This document shows, in pieces, positions 1 to 8,751 of a DNA stretch of 64,000 nucleotides (positions within the stretch are counted from its first letter, which is position 1; each line of letters opens with the position of its first letter). Source of the stretch: Prescottella equi. GTDB lineage: Bacteria > Actinomycetota > Actinomycetes > Mycobacteriales > Mycobacteriaceae. The translations under genes and the position numbers were made by a program. The notes under the pieces were generated by a model. That model was given only the letters and a program-made list of their open reading frames with translations, ran no database searches and was not told where the DNA came from. Location of the stretch: NCBI RefSeq assembly GCF_002094305.1, contig NZ_LWTX01000003.1, positions 124,001 through 188,000 on the forward strand. Direction: 5' to 3'.

Positions 1-876
1 AAGGTTGTCGACGCGGTTCACGCCGCGGGCGGGAAGATCGTCCCGCAGTTGTGGCACGTCGGGCCGCTGTTCGGCGCGATGGGCCCGGTCGGTGACGTCA
101 CCCCGATGCGCCCGTCCGGACACTGGGGCACCGTGGGCAACACGATGTACTCCGACGACTACGTCGAGCAGATGCGTCCGGTCACCGCGGCGATGTCCGA
201 GCAGGACATCGCCGACGTGATCGCGGCCTACGCCGCGGCGGCCCGCAACGCGATCGACGTCGGGTTCGACGGCATCGCCCTGCACGGCGGTCACGGCTAT
301 CTCCTCGACGCGTTCCTGTGGGAGGCGACCAACCAGCGCGACGACGAGTGGGGCGGAGATCTGCAGCGCCGCACCCGGTTCCCCGTCGAGGTCGTCAAGG
401 CGATCCGCGCCGAGATCGGCGAGGACTACCCGATCATCTTCCGCTTCTCGCAGCACAAGCAGCAGGACTTCGCGTCGAAGATCGCCCAGACCCCCGAGGA
501 ACTCGGTGTGGTGCTGAACGCCCTCGTCGACGCCGGCGTCGACATCCTGGATGCCAGCATCCGCCGGTTCTACGCGCCCGCGTTCGAGGGCAGCGACCTC
601 TCGCTGGCCGGCTGGGCGAAGAAGCTCACCGGCGCCACCGTGATGGCCGTCGGCAGCGTCGGCCTCGACAGCGCGCTGAACGAGCAGGTCATCGTCGGCC
701 TGCCGCACATGACGGACACCCTGTCGGATCTGATGCGCCGGGTGAACGAGGGCGAGTTCGACCTCGTCGCGATCGGGCGCCTGCACCTGGCGGACCCCGC
801 GATCGCGCAGCGCCTGCGGGACGGCGACCCGATGCCGGAATTCGACCAGAAGCTCCACGCGGGCCGGCTGTACTGA
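1..876 (+). CDS. Old Yellow Enzyme family NADH:flavin oxidoreductase (5' end outside window)
   Basis: The reading frame is open from base 1, so the N-terminus lies outside the window; 291 codons are visible. The TIM-barrel signature HGGHGYLLDAFLWEATNQR, followed by DEWGG and RTRFPVEVVKAIR, is characteristic of the OYE family, and IGRLHLADP near the end is the usual C-terminal phosphate-binding strand. Members use FMN and NAD(P)H to reduce activated alkenes such as enones. The gene converges on the alcohol dehydrogenase and the two share a strong hairpin. The substrate cannot be read from sequence; the neighbouring ketone-type operon suggests an unsaturated carbonyl compound. Confidence 0.9.
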   Translation, partial: KVVDAVHAAGGKIVPQLWHVGPLFGAMGPVGDVTPMRPSGHWGTVGNTMYSDDYVEQMRPVTAAMSEQDIADVIAAYAAAARNAIDVGFDGIALHGGHGYLLDAFLWEATNQRDDEWGGDLQRRTRFPVEVVKAIRAEIGEDYPIIFRFSQHKQQDFASKIAQTPEELGVVLNALVDAGVDILDASIRRFYAPAFEGSDLSLAGWAKKLTGATVMAVGSVGLDSALNEQVIVGLPHMTDTLSDLMRRVNEGEFDLVAIGRLHLADPAIAQRLRDGDPMPEFDQKLHAGRLY

Positions 877-888
877 CGGTTCGATCAC

Positions 889-943
889 GAACGGGAGTTC
901 ACGGCACGCTTTCCTGTGGGGTGCGTGCGGTGAACTCCCGTTC
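889..943. terminator. bidirectional terminator hairpin
   Basis: Inverted repeat with arms of 21 bases (one G/G mismatch) around a loop of about 13 bases. It starts with GAACGGGAGTTCAC and ends with GTGAACTCCCGTTC. It lies between the convergent oxidoreductase and alcohol dehydrogenase genes, where it can serve both. Confidence 0.8.
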
Positions 944-949
944 GCCGTT

Positions 950-1987
950 TCAGGAGTGATCGGGCACCAGAATCGCGCGGCCCTTGATCTTTCCGGCCTC
1001 GAGCGCGTCGAAGGCGGCGACGGCGTCCTCGAGCGGAATCGTCTCGGACTCGATCGTCACGAGCCCGCGACGCGCCAGGTCGATCACCGCTCGCTGGTCC
1101 GCACGGGTGCCGGCGTAGCTCGTGCGCACGTCGGCGCCCCACGGCAGCGCGAAGCCGGTCCAGGCGAAGGTTCCGCCGCCCAAGCCCAGCACTCTCAGGG
1201 CCCCGTCGCGTCCGATGATCTGCGTGGCGATGTCGACCGTGGCCTGCACACCGACACAGTCGAAGACCGCGTCGACGCCGATGCCGTCGGTCAGTTCGAG
1301 AATCCTTCCGACGCACGACGCATCGCTGGCGAACACGTGATCGGCGCCCAATGCGGTTGCCAGTTCCAGCTTCTCCTCCGCCGAGTCCACCGCGATGATC
1401 CGGGTGGCGGTGGTGGCCGCGAGGATCTGCACCGCGGTGTGGCCGAGCCCGCCGATGCCGAGCACCACGGCCGTCGTACCGGGCCCCAGTCGGTCCCGGG
1501 CGCCGTCGATGGCGTGGTAGGTGGTCAGGCCGGCGTCGGCCAACGGCCCTGCCGTGACGGGGTCGAGGCCCCCGAGTGGTTCGACGAAGCGGGCGTCGAC
1601 CTTCATGTACTCGGCCATGCCGCCGTGCGCGGCCAGGCCCGGGCAGAGCGGCAGCCCCTGGCGTCCGGTCCCGCGCTCGCAGGAGTTCTCGCGTCCCTGC
1701 ACGCATGCGCGGCACGTGCCGCAACTCCACACCAGGAACACCAGGACCGCGTCGCCTACCGCGAATGCGTCGACCCCGTCACCCAGTGCGGCAACGCGTC
1801 CGGCGGTCTCGTGTCCCAGCGTCATCGGCGGCGGCATCATGGATGCCGGGGAGTGCCGGACGTGGATGTCGGAGTGGCACAGGCCCGCACCGGCAACCTC
1901 GATCAGGACCTCACCGGCGCCGATCTCAGGAACGTCGGTGTCGACGACGGCGATCCGGCCGTGCTCAACCAGCTGCAACGCTCTCAT
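950..1987 (-). CDS. zinc-dependent alcohol dehydrogenase (MDR family)
   Basis: A 345-residue medium-chain dehydrogenase. The start is the ATG of MRALQLVEHG. Visible marks are the catalytic-zinc Cys in GLCHSD, the GHE motif, the four-Cys structural zinc lobe (CGTCRACVQGRENSC) and the Rossmann glycine motif GIGGLGH. It should oxidise an alcohol to an aldehyde or ketone with NAD(P)+. It is the last gene of the operon led by the flavin monooxygenase, and its start overlaps the hydrolase stop by 23 bases. An alcohol released by ester hydrolysis is the natural substrate guess. Confidence 0.92.
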   Translation of the reverse strand: MRALQLVEHGRIAVVDTDVPEIGAGEVLIEVAGAGLCHSDIHVRHSPASMMPPPMTLGHETAGRVAALGDGVDAFAVGDAVLVFLVWSCGTCRACVQGRENSCERGTGRQGLPLCPGLAAHGGMAEYMKVDARFVEPLGGLDPVTAGPLADAGLTTYHAIDGARDRLGPGTTAVVLGIGGLGHTAVQILAATTATRIIAVDSAEEKLELATALGADHVFASDASCVGRILELTDGIGVDAVFDCVGVQATVDIATQIIGRDGALRVLGLGGGTFAWTGFALPWGADVRTSYAGTRADQRAVIDLARRGLVTIESETIPLEDAVAAFDALEAGKIKGRAILVPDHS

Positions 1988-2930
1988 CACGCACCTCCCC
2001 TGCAACGACGCCCACGACGGTGCCGGGATCACCGAGATGCCTGCGCAGGAACACGATCTGGTGTTCGAGTACCCGGTCGAACCACTGCTTACCGGGGTAG
2101 ACGTCGAAGTGGTCGCAAGGGTAGTGCCGCACCTCGGCCCGGGCCCTCTCGGCAGCCTTCGCCGCGGCATGCGGCGGCGCGCTGCGATCGAGATCACCGA
2201 TCTGCACCAGCAACGGGGCGGTCACCTTGTCGGCGACGGTCACGGGCCGGTAGGAGCCGATCTCCAGGAAGGACCGCGCGCTGACCTCGTTGCGCCAGCT
2301 GGGTCCGGCGATGGAGCGGTAGTCCTCGTAGATGCCGGGCAGTGCGAGCGCGGCCACCTCGCCGGGACGGCCGGCGAGTGGAATCGTGACCCCCGCACCG
2401 CCGCGCGCCGACGCCACCCGGTCGCGCACCGCCGCCCACGAACTCTTCGCCAGGTGCGCGGGACTGTACTGCTTCATCGAGGCCGCCGACGCGGCTCGGG
2501 CGTCCGTAGCGGGGGTGAGCGCGACCAGCGCCGCCAGCCGGGGATCGCTCGCGCCGAGACGGAGGACGTGGCCGCCGGACAGGGAGACGCCCCACGCGAC
2601 GATGCGGTCGGGGTCGACGCCGTCCGTGCGGCGCGCGGCCGCGATCGCGGCTGCGTAGTCGTCGAGCTGGCCATGGATCGAGATCGTCTGGCGCACATCG
2701 CCACCGCTGCGTCCGAAGCCACGGTAGTCGAAGGCCAGGACGTCCAAGCCGGCCGCGGCGAGCCCTTCCGCGAAGCCCTCGAGGCCGGAGTCCACCGTTC
2801 CGCCGAAGCCGTGCGCCATCACCACGCACGGTCGGCCCGCCGCGGTCAGGAACGCGTCACCCTCGCCTCGGTAGTGCCAGGCGGCGCAGGTGGTCCCCCG
2901 CGCCGAGAATTCCACATCGGTCCGATTCAC
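1965..2930 (-). CDS. alpha/beta hydrolase
   Basis: A 321-residue hydrolase. A GTG start is chosen because GGAGC lies just upstream and it overlaps the TetR stop by 4 bases. Visible marks are the oxyanion-loop MAHGFGG, a nucleophile elbow GVSLSGG, an acid in GDLDRSAPP and a histidine in CDHFDVYPG, so the triad looks complete. It sits between a TetR regulator and an alcohol dehydrogenase in the flavin-monooxygenase operon. A role in cleaving the ester or lactone made by Baeyer-Villiger oxidation is inferred from context. Confidence 0.85.
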   Translation of the reverse strand: MNRTDVEFSARGTTCAAWHYRGEGDAFLTAAGRPCVVMAHGFGGTVDSGLEGFAEGLAAAGLDVLAFDYRGFGRSGGDVRQTISIHGQLDDYAAAIAAARRTDGVDPDRIVAWGVSLSGGHVLRLGASDPRLAALVALTPATDARAASAASMKQYSPAHLAKSSWAAVRDRVASARGGAGVTIPLAGRPGEVAALALPGIYEDYRSIAGPSWRNEVSARSFLEIGSYRPVTVADKVTAPLLVQIGDLDRSAPPHAAAKAAERARAEVRHYPCDHFDVYPGKQWFDRVLEHQIVFLRRHLGDPGTVVGVVAGEVRDESVAAG

Positions 2931-3562
2931 AATTTGCTCCCATAGATCGAGTTGAGCCACACCGCGACGAGTGCCTCGCGAGCGGTCTCGGGGGTCAATG
3001 CCTCCGGTCCGCCGCGCGACAGGCTCTCGACGGCGCGGTCGTTCATGTCGAGAAGAACCACGGCGAGGGCCCGGCTGTCCGGACCGTCCGCCGCGCGCCC
3101 CGACGTCCGTTCGGCGTCGATCACCGACGCCACCGGGTCGACGAAGCTGAAGCGGTCGTGATCCCACATCTCGCGCACCGTGGGATCCGAGTCGCGCGCA
3201 TCCCGCAGGGCGCGATACAGATTCGGGTGACGTTCCCAGGTTCCGATCACCTCGGTGATCAGGCCGTCGATCATCTCCCGCGGACTGCCCTCGCGGGCGA
3301 GGTAGCCGCGTGCTCCCTCCTGCATCTCGCCGTACACCGTGCGAGACAGTGCGGCGACGGCCTTCGCCTTGTTGTCGAAGTAGAAGTAGAAGCCCGACCG
3401 GGTGACCCCCGCGGCGCGCGAGATGTCGCTGATGTTGATCTCGTCGAGGGTGCGATCCTCGAGCAGGCGTTCGACGGCGTCGAGGATCGCCGCCCGGCGC
3501 TCCTCACCCTTGTTCGCCCTCCGCGTGCGGGTCTCGTCGCTGGAGGCAGGGTGACTGCTCAT
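2927..3562 (-). CDS. TetR family transcriptional regulator
   Basis: A 211-residue regulator. The helix-turn-helix is at about residues 20-65 (INISDISRAAGVTRSGFYFYF). The start is the ATG of MSSHPASSDE with GGAAGG 8 bases upstream; a longer reading exists but overlaps the monooxygenase gene. It is the second gene of the monooxygenase operon and overlaps the hydrolase start by 4 bases. It probably controls the operon itself, and two inverted repeats upstream of the monooxygenase are candidate operators. Confidence 0.9.
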   Translation of the reverse strand: MSSHPASSDETRTRRANKGEERRAAILDAVERLLEDRTLDEINISDISRAAGVTRSGFYFYFDNKAKAVAALSRTVYGEMQEGARGYLAREGSPREMIDGLITEVIGTWERHPNLYRALRDARDSDPTVREMWDHDRFSFVDPVASVIDAERTSGRAADGPDSRALAVVLLDMNDRAVESLSRGGPEALTPETAREALVAVWLNSIYGSKL

Positions 3563-3602
3563 GGTGTCGGCCTTCCGGTCGGCTACGGCGTTGGAGTCCC
3601 CA

Positions 3603-4952
3603 TCATGCCGGGACACCCGCGAACCGGACCGCGCCGTCTCGGCGCACCCGCTCCAGGCCGGCCGGGAGTTCCTTGGTCCGCATCTCGTGTTCGTAGATGT
3701 AGTAGTCGACCTGCTGGGTGTGCCGGGGCCGATTGTTGAAGTGCCCCACGAAGCGTTCCTCGTCGGCCTTGATCACGCGGTGCATCTCCGCTTCCGTCGG
3801 CGGCCGGTAGGTGCCGGCGAGATACGCGGCGAGAGTGCGCGCCTGGCATTCGACGAACGGGAAGAGCGTCGGGGCCGCCTGCGCGAAGCCGATGAAGGCG
3901 AGATCGTCCATCCCCGGCTTGAACATGCGCTTGTAGAGCGGGAAGTGGTTGCCGGGCGCGCTCAGGAAGTCCTCGTCGAAGAAGGGGAACGTGATGTTGT
4001 AGCCCGTCGCGTAGATGACGACGTCGAAGTCCTGACTGGTGCCGTCGACGAAATGCACGGTCTCGCCGTCTAGTCGGTCGATGTTCGGCTTCGCGGTGAG
4101 GTCTCCCGAGCCGAGGCGGATGTACAACTCCTGGGACTGCGTGGGGTGCGCCTCCCCGAAATGATGATCCGGCTTGGGCAGGCCGAAGCTCTCGGGACGA
4201 CCCGACAGGAAGATCGGCCCGCGCCGCCCCATCCGGCGCTGCCACGACAGCGGGATCTGCGGGATGGTCTGGATCAGCGTGTCCGCAGGGACGCCGAACG
4301 CGTACTTGGGCACCACCCACGCGCCCGACCGCGTCGAGAGAGTGACCTTGTTCGTCAGCGTTCGATGCGACAGTTCCACCGCGATGTCGGCTGCACTGTT
4401 ACCCAGGCCGACGATGAGAATTCGCTTGTCCCGCAGGTTCAGCGGCGTTTCGGGATCGATGTAGGCATGGGAATGGATCGACTCGCCCGTGAACTCGCCG
4501 GGGAAGTCGGGCAGGCGGGGATCCCAGTGGTGCCCGTTCCCGACCACCAGGAAGTCAAAGCGACGGGTCTCGCCGTCCTGGGTGTGGATCTCCCACCCGC
4601 CGCCGGGCAGGTGTTCCGCGTGGTCGACACCGTTGCGGAAACTGATCCGGTCGAGCAACCCGAAAGCCTCGGCGTAGTCGTCGAGGTATCGCTTGATGTC
4701 GGTGTGGTGGGGGAAGTCCGGGAGTTCCTGGGGAATCGGGAAGTCCTTGAAGGACAGTCGCGTCTTGGACGTGTCGATGTGCAGCGACCGGTAGGCGCTC
4801 GAGTGCCCGTTCGGGTTGCCGAACGCCCAGTTCCCGCCGATCCGATCGGAACTCTCGAAGCACTCGTAGGGAATGTCGTAGTCGGTGAGCATCTTGCCGG
4901 CCGTGAGACCGCTGATCCCGGCTCCGATGATGCAGGTGGTGGGTTTCGCCAT
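3603..4952 (-). CDS. FMO/Baeyer-Villiger-type flavin monooxygenase
   Basis: A 449-residue flavoprotein. The FAD-binding GAGISG is at residues 10-15, the FMO fingerprint FTGESIHSHAY (F-x-G-x3-H-x3-Y) is mid-protein, a second Rossmann motif GLGNSAAD binds NADPH, and ATGYN follows near the C-terminus. These identify a class B flavin monooxygenase with the short length of the FMO branch. The likely reaction is NADPH- and O2-dependent oxygenation of a ketone or heteroatom. It is the first gene of a four-gene operon with TetR, hydrolase and alcohol dehydrogenase. The start follows GGAGCACG. Confidence 0.88.
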   Translation of the reverse strand: MAKPTTCIIGAGISGLTAGKMLTDYDIPYECFESSDRIGGNWAFGNPNGHSSAYRSLHIDTSKTRLSFKDFPIPQELPDFPHHTDIKRYLDDYAEAFGLLDRISFRNGVDHAEHLPGGGWEIHTQDGETRRFDFLVVGNGHHWDPRLPDFPGEFTGESIHSHAYIDPETPLNLRDKRILIVGLGNSAADIAVELSHRTLTNKVTLSTRSGAWVVPKYAFGVPADTLIQTIPQIPLSWQRRMGRRGPIFLSGRPESFGLPKPDHHFGEAHPTQSQELYIRLGSGDLTAKPNIDRLDGETVHFVDGTSQDFDVVIYATGYNITFPFFDEDFLSAPGNHFPLYKRMFKPGMDDLAFIGFAQAAPTLFPFVECQARTLAAYLAGTYRPPTEAEMHRVIKADEERFVGHFNNRPRHTQQVDYYIYEHEMRTKELPAGLERVRRDGAVRFAGVPA

Positions 4953-5017
4953 CGTGCTCCGTTCGAGGGAAGCCGCGGGGCGGGGGCCCACTCGGGGGCC
5001 ACCCACCGGGCGGATGC

Positions 5018-5031
5018 GTGAGGTGCCTCAC
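5018..5031. promoter_or_regulatory. candidate operator (14-bp perfect palindrome)
   Basis: GTGAGGTGCCTCAC is a perfect 14-base two-fold palindrome (6-base arms) about 65 bases upstream of the monooxygenase start. It is a candidate binding site for the TetR protein of the same operon. Confidence 0.45.
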
Positions 5032-5046
5032 ACCGTAGGAGCAAAA

Positions 5047-5060
5047 TTGACACGCGTCAA
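5047..5060. promoter_or_regulatory. candidate operator, TTGAC-N4-GTCAA
   Basis: Perfect 5-base arms around ACGC, between the monooxygenase and the enoyl-CoA hydratase. The layout matches the repeat upstream of the next regulator gene (5905-5918), both being arms ending in GAC/GTC with a 4-base spacer. A TetR site is plausible. Confidence 0.4.
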
Positions 5061-5107
5061 TAGTGCGAGATCGGCTGCCCACCGGCGCCGTTGCGGACGT
5101 TCGGGAA

Positions 5108-5857
5108 CTAGCGGCCCTGCCACTGCGGCGTGCGCCGCTGGGCGAACGCCTCGATGCCCGCCCGGAAGTCCTCCGATGCCAGGACCGTGCCCAGCGCGTC
5201 CGCGGTGACCTCCCAGCCACGCACGTCGGCGTCCGAAACCTGCGCGTCGAGCGCCCGCAGGGTTTCTCGCACCGCGACGGGAGACGCTTCGCAGACCTCG
5301 CCGGCCATCCCGAGCGCGCCGGCGAGCGCCTGCCCCGGTTCGGCCACCTCGTTGACCACCCCGAGGGCGAAAGCCCGCTCGGCCGAAAGCGTCCGGCCAG
5401 TGACGAGCAGTTCCCGCGCGACGTTGACCGGCAGCGCCCGGGGCGCGCGGAACAGCGCCCCCGACGCCGCGACGAGGCCGCGTCGCGCCTCGGGCAGACC
5501 GAACTCGGCGGAGCGGGAGGCCACGATGAGGTCGCACCCGAGAGCGATCTCGAACCCCCCGCCGAGCGCGTAGCCCTCCACCGCGGCGATCAACGGTTTG
5601 ACCCGCTTGCGGCGGATGATCCCGTACTCGCCGCCACGTGGCATCCGAAGATCGGCACGTTCCCGAATGTCCGTGCCCGCGGAGAAGATCCGCTCCGTAC
5701 CGGTCACGACGCCGACCCACAGGGCATCGTCGTCGTCCAGCAGGTCGAACGCCTCCTCGAGCCCCTCCGCGGTCGCCCGGTCGATCGCGTTGCGCCGCTC
5801 CTCCCGCTCGATCCGGATCACGAGAACTCGACCGTCCCGCTCGTACCGCACCGTCAT
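5108..5857 (-). CDS. enoyl-CoA hydratase/isomerase family protein
   Basis: A 249-residue crotonase. The oxyanion-hole region AVEGYALGGGFEIALGCDL and the glutamate in FGLPEARRG are conserved, as in enoyl-CoA hydratases; the second catalytic glutamate position is not clear (GLVAASGA follows). The start has GGAGG 7 bases upstream. It is transcribed divergently from the TetR gene at 5970. A beta-oxidation-type hydration of an acyl-CoA is the family role; the actual substrate is unknown. Confidence 0.88.
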   Translation of the reverse strand: MTVRYERDGRVLVIRIEREERRNAIDRATAEGLEEAFDLLDDDDALWVGVVTGTERIFSAGTDIRERADLRMPRGGEYGIIRRKRVKPLIAAVEGYALGGGFEIALGCDLIVASRSAEFGLPEARRGLVAASGALFRAPRALPVNVARELLVTGRTLSAERAFALGVVNEVAEPGQALAGALGMAGEVCEASPVAVRETLRALDAQVSDADVRGWEVTADALGTVLASEDFRAGIEAFAQRRTPQWQGR

Positions 5858-5904
5858 GGAACCGCCTCCGATTGCTCACTGAAACTGGACTTGGAGGCCA
5901 AAGA

Positions 5905-5918
5905 TAGACGCTAGTCTA
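5905..5918. promoter_or_regulatory. candidate TetR operator, TAGAC-N4-GTCTA
   Basis: Perfect inverted repeat (arms TAGAC/GTCTA, spacer GCTA) in the divergent promoter between the enoyl-CoA hydratase and the TetR gene at 5970. The position suits control of both directions. Confidence 0.5.
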
Positions 5919-5969
5919 AGTTTCGGCAGGAGATTTGGGGATCCCCCCCCCCGGAGGAGGTTGTATCGA

Positions 5970-6581
5970 ATGACCGATTCGAGCGCACTCGGTCGGCGCG
6001 AGCGCAACAAGCGCCGGACGCGGGACGCACTGCTGACCGCCGCGCGCACACTGTTCGCCGCACGCGGGGTCGCCGGTACGACCGTGGAGGACATCGCCGA
6101 CCTGGCGGACGTCTCCCGGGCCACCTTCTTCAACTACTTCCCCAGCAAGGACGGCCTGCTCGCAGCCCTGCACACCACCCACATGGACTCGCTCGCACGA
6201 GTGGTCGACCGCCTCCTCGAGCAGGATCTGACGACCGGGGACAGGATCGTCGGCCTGTTCGACGACTTCGTGCGGGCGACCGGGAACGTGCCCGGATACC
6301 TGCAGGCGGTGACCGGCGAACTGGAGCGCGATCTCGCATCGCCCCAGATCAGCGCGGAGCGTACGGACCGATTCGACCAGGAGATCCTGCGGCTACTCAC
6401 GCCCGGAATCGAGTCCGGCGAGGTGCGCACGGACTATCCACCGCAGTTCCTCGCCCGGATGGTCGCAGCCGTCTACGTGTCGACCATCCGCTACTGGCGC
6501 CAGGATCCGGCGTACGACCTCGCCGAAGGCTTCCGCATGGCGGGATCCTACGTGGCGGAGTCCCTGGCCACGCGCGCCTGA
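5970..6581 (+). CDS. TetR family transcriptional regulator (first of a tandem pair)
   Basis: A 203-residue TetR protein. The helix-turn-helix spans TTVEDIADLADVSRATFF. The ATG is preferred over a TTG 9 bases upstream because GGAGGAGG precedes it. It is divergent from the enoyl-CoA hydratase. It is clearly paralogous to the next gene: both share FFNYF after the recognition helix, LLxxDLTT, TxELxRDLAxP and the D-Y-P segment at the same positions. A C10 tract abuts its ribosome-binding site. Confidence 0.9.
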   Translation: MTDSSALGRRERNKRRTRDALLTAARTLFAARGVAGTTVEDIADLADVSRATFFNYFPSKDGLLAALHTTHMDSLARVVDRLLEQDLTTGDRIVGLFDDFVRATGNVPGYLQAVTGELERDLASPQISAERTDRFDQEILRLLTPGIESGEVRTDYPPQFLARMVAAVYVSTIRYWRQDPAYDLAEGFRMAGSYVAESLATRA

Positions 6582-6685
6582 TTTGACCGAATTGGCGAAG
6601 TTTGTCCGAGATGGTCGTCCGGCAGGTAGATTCCGACTGACCGGAAGGTATCCAGGCTTCGAGCTAGGGACACGGAGGCGGCGAG

Positions 6686-7321
6686 ATGGGGGAAAGCCGG
6701 GAAATCGTGACGCGGCGGGAACAGCGGCGGCAGCAGACGTTCGAGCGGCTTCTGCAAGCCGCGCGGGAACAGTTCAGCGCGAACGGGTTCGACCGCACGA
6801 CGATCGACGACATCGCGTCGACGGCCCGCGTCTCCCGGGGAACCTTCTTCAACTACTTCGACAACAAGGACGCGGTCCTCGCCGCACTGCATCAAGTCCA
6901 CATGGACAAGCTGCCCGGGATCGTCGACGACCTGCTCGCGCGCGACCTCACGACGGCTGAGCGGATCGGCTCGCTGTTCAACGACGTCGTCGAGGCCGCC
7001 GTCACGCTCGAGAACTACTTCCGGGCCACCACCCGCGAGTTGGATCGCGATCTCGCGACGCCCGAGAAGAGCGCCGCCCGCACCCACCGTTTCCTCGTCG
7101 CGTTCGGGCGGATTCTCGAGGCCGGCATCGGCTGCGGTGAAGTTCGCCGGGACTACCCGCTCGACTTCCTGTCGCAGATGCTCACCGCGGTCTACATCAC
7201 CACGATCCGGCTCTGGCGCGAGAACACCATCGTCGAGATGGAACGGGACTTCGGCCGCGCGGCCGGGTTCATCGCCGAGGCGATCGCGCCCCGTCGAGTG
7301 GGAAGCCCGTCCGATCCGTAG
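6686..7321 (+). CDS. TetR family transcriptional regulator (second of a tandem pair)
   Basis: A 211-residue TetR protein with the helix-turn-helix TTIDDIASTARVSRGTFF. It parallels the preceding regulator along its length, including the ligand domain, which indicates tandem duplication and divergence. It is 104 bases downstream of its paralogue, with its own GGAGG-like site. It converges on the CoA-transferase subunit B gene. The ligand and targets are unknown. Confidence 0.9.
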   Translation: MGESREIVTRREQRRQQTFERLLQAAREQFSANGFDRTTIDDIASTARVSRGTFFNYFDNKDAVLAALHQVHMDKLPGIVDDLLARDLTTAERIGSLFNDVVEAAVTLENYFRATTRELDRDLATPEKSAARTHRFLVAFGRILEAGIGCGEVRRDYPLDFLSQMLTAVYITTIRLWRENTIVEMERDFGRAAGFIAEAIAPRRVGSPSDP

Positions 7322-7357
7322 GGGGGGAGGTCCGGACCGGACGGGCGATCGGGGGTG

Positions 7358-8008
7358 CTAGACGGCGTCCTGCGCCAGGTCCACGACCAGCGCGGCGCCG
7401 GTCTTCTCCTGCACCTCTTCGACGGTGACGTCGGGCGCGAGTTCACGCAGCACCAATTCGCCGTCCCGAACGTCGATCACGGCGAGGTTCGTGATGATGC
7501 GCTGCACCACGGCCCGGCCGGTGAGCGGGAGCGAGCACTGCTCGACGATCTTGGCGCCGCCATCGCGGTCGGTGTGTTCCATGACCACGATGACGCGCCG
7601 GGCACCGTGCACCAGATCCATGGCGCCGCCCATACCCTTGACCATCTTGCCCGGCACCATCCAGTTGGCGAGATCCCCGTTCCGGGAGACCTGCATGCCA
7701 CCGAGGACCGCGGTGTCGATGTGTCCACCGCGAATCATGCCGAACGACAATGCCGAATCGAAGAACGCCGCACCCGGGTTCACGGTTACTGTCTCCTTGC
7801 CCGCGTTGATGAGGTCGGGATCGACCGCATCGTCCGTCGGGTAGGGGCCGGTGCCCAGGATGCCGTTCTCGGAGTGCAGAACCACCTTGACACCCTCGGG
7901 CAGGTAGTTCGGGATCAGGGTCGGCAGCCCGATCCCCAGATTGACGTACTCACCGTCGATCATCTCGGCCGCGGCACGCGCGGCCATCTGCTCACGTGAC
8001 CAGCTCAT
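7358..8008 (-). CDS. scoB: 3-oxoacid CoA-transferase subunit B
   Basis: A 216-residue beta subunit. The [10 protein letters not shown] motif carries the catalytic glutamate that forms the CoA-thioester intermediate, and NLGIGLPTL near the N-terminus is typical. With subunit A it moves CoA from succinyl-CoA to a 3-oxoacid. It is the last gene of the homogentisate operon, so acetoacetate released by fumarylacetoacetase is the probable acceptor. Its ATG overlaps the subunit A stop by 4 bases. Confidence 0.93.
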   Translation of the reverse strand: MSWSREQMAARAAAEMIDGEYVNLGIGLPTLIPNYLPEGVKVVLHSENGILGTGPYPTDDAVDPDLINAGKETVTVNPGAAFFDSALSFGMIRGGHIDTAVLGGMQVSRNGDLANWMVPGKMVKGMGGAMDLVHGARRVIVVMEHTDRDGGAKIVEQCSLPLTGRAVVQRIITNLAVIDVRDGELVLRELAPDVTVEEVQEKTGAALVVDLAQDAV

Positions 8009-8751
8009 GCCGACACCGTCCGCTTCTCGATTCGCTTGTCCTGCTGACCCGCATGCACCACACGCTGGACGAACACGCCCGGAAGGTGGACCTGCGCGGG
8101 GTCGAGTTCGCCCGGCTCGACCAGCTTCTCGACCTGAGCGATGGTGACCCGGCCGGCCATCGCGGCCAGCGGGTTGAAGTTCATCGCGGTCTTGTTGAAC
8201 ACGAGATTGCCCTCGGTGTCACCGATCTCGGCATGGACGAGTGCGAAGTCCGCGACGATCGACTCCTCGAGCACGTACGTCTTGCCGCCGAACTCGCGGG
8301 TCTCCTTGGCAGGCGACGCGACCGCGACCGAGCCGTCGGCGGCGTAGCGCCACGGCAGACCGCCCTCGGACACCGGGGTGCCGACGCCGGCCGGCGTGTA
8401 GAACGCGGGGATCCCGGCGCCACCGGCACGCATCCGCTCGGCGAGAGTGCCCTGCGGGGTCAGTTCCACCTCGAGCTCGCCCGAGAGGTACTGCCGCGCG
8501 AACTCCTTGTTCTCACCCACGTAGGACGCCGTCACGCGCCGAATCTGGCCCGCCGACAGCAGGATTCCCAGACCCCAGTCGTCGACACCGCAGTTGTTGG
8601 AGAACACCTCGAGTCCGGACACCCCGCGCTCGGCGAGCCCGCCGATCAGGGCGCTCGGGATGCCGCACAGGCCGAAACCACCGACCGCGAGCGAGGATCC
8701 GTCGGCGATGTCCGCGACGGCGTCGGCCGCGGTCGCGTAGACCTTACTCAT
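8005..8751 (-). CDS. scoA: 3-oxoacid CoA-transferase subunit A
   Basis: A 248-residue alpha subunit. The glycine-rich GGFGLCGIP near residue 24 is the CoA-binding signature, and [12 protein letters not shown] follows as in SCOT/Pca-type enzymes. It pairs with the overlapping downstream subunit B gene. The start overlaps the fumarylacetoacetase stop by 4 bases (ATGA). An alternative role, beta-ketoadipate CoA transfer, is less likely given the homogentisate neighbours. Confidence 0.93.
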   Translation of the reverse strand: MSKVYATAADAVADIADGSSLAVGGFGLCGIPSALIGGLAERGVSGLEVFSNNCGVDDWGLGILLSAGQIRRVTASYVGENKEFARQYLSGELEVELTPQGTLAERMRAGGAGIPAFYTPAGVGTPVSEGGLPWRYAADGSVAVASPAKETREFGGKTYVLEESIVADFALVHAEIGDTEGNLVFNKTAMNFNPLAAMAGRVTIAQVEKLVEPGELDPAQVHLPGVFVQRVVHAGQQDKRIEKRTVSA

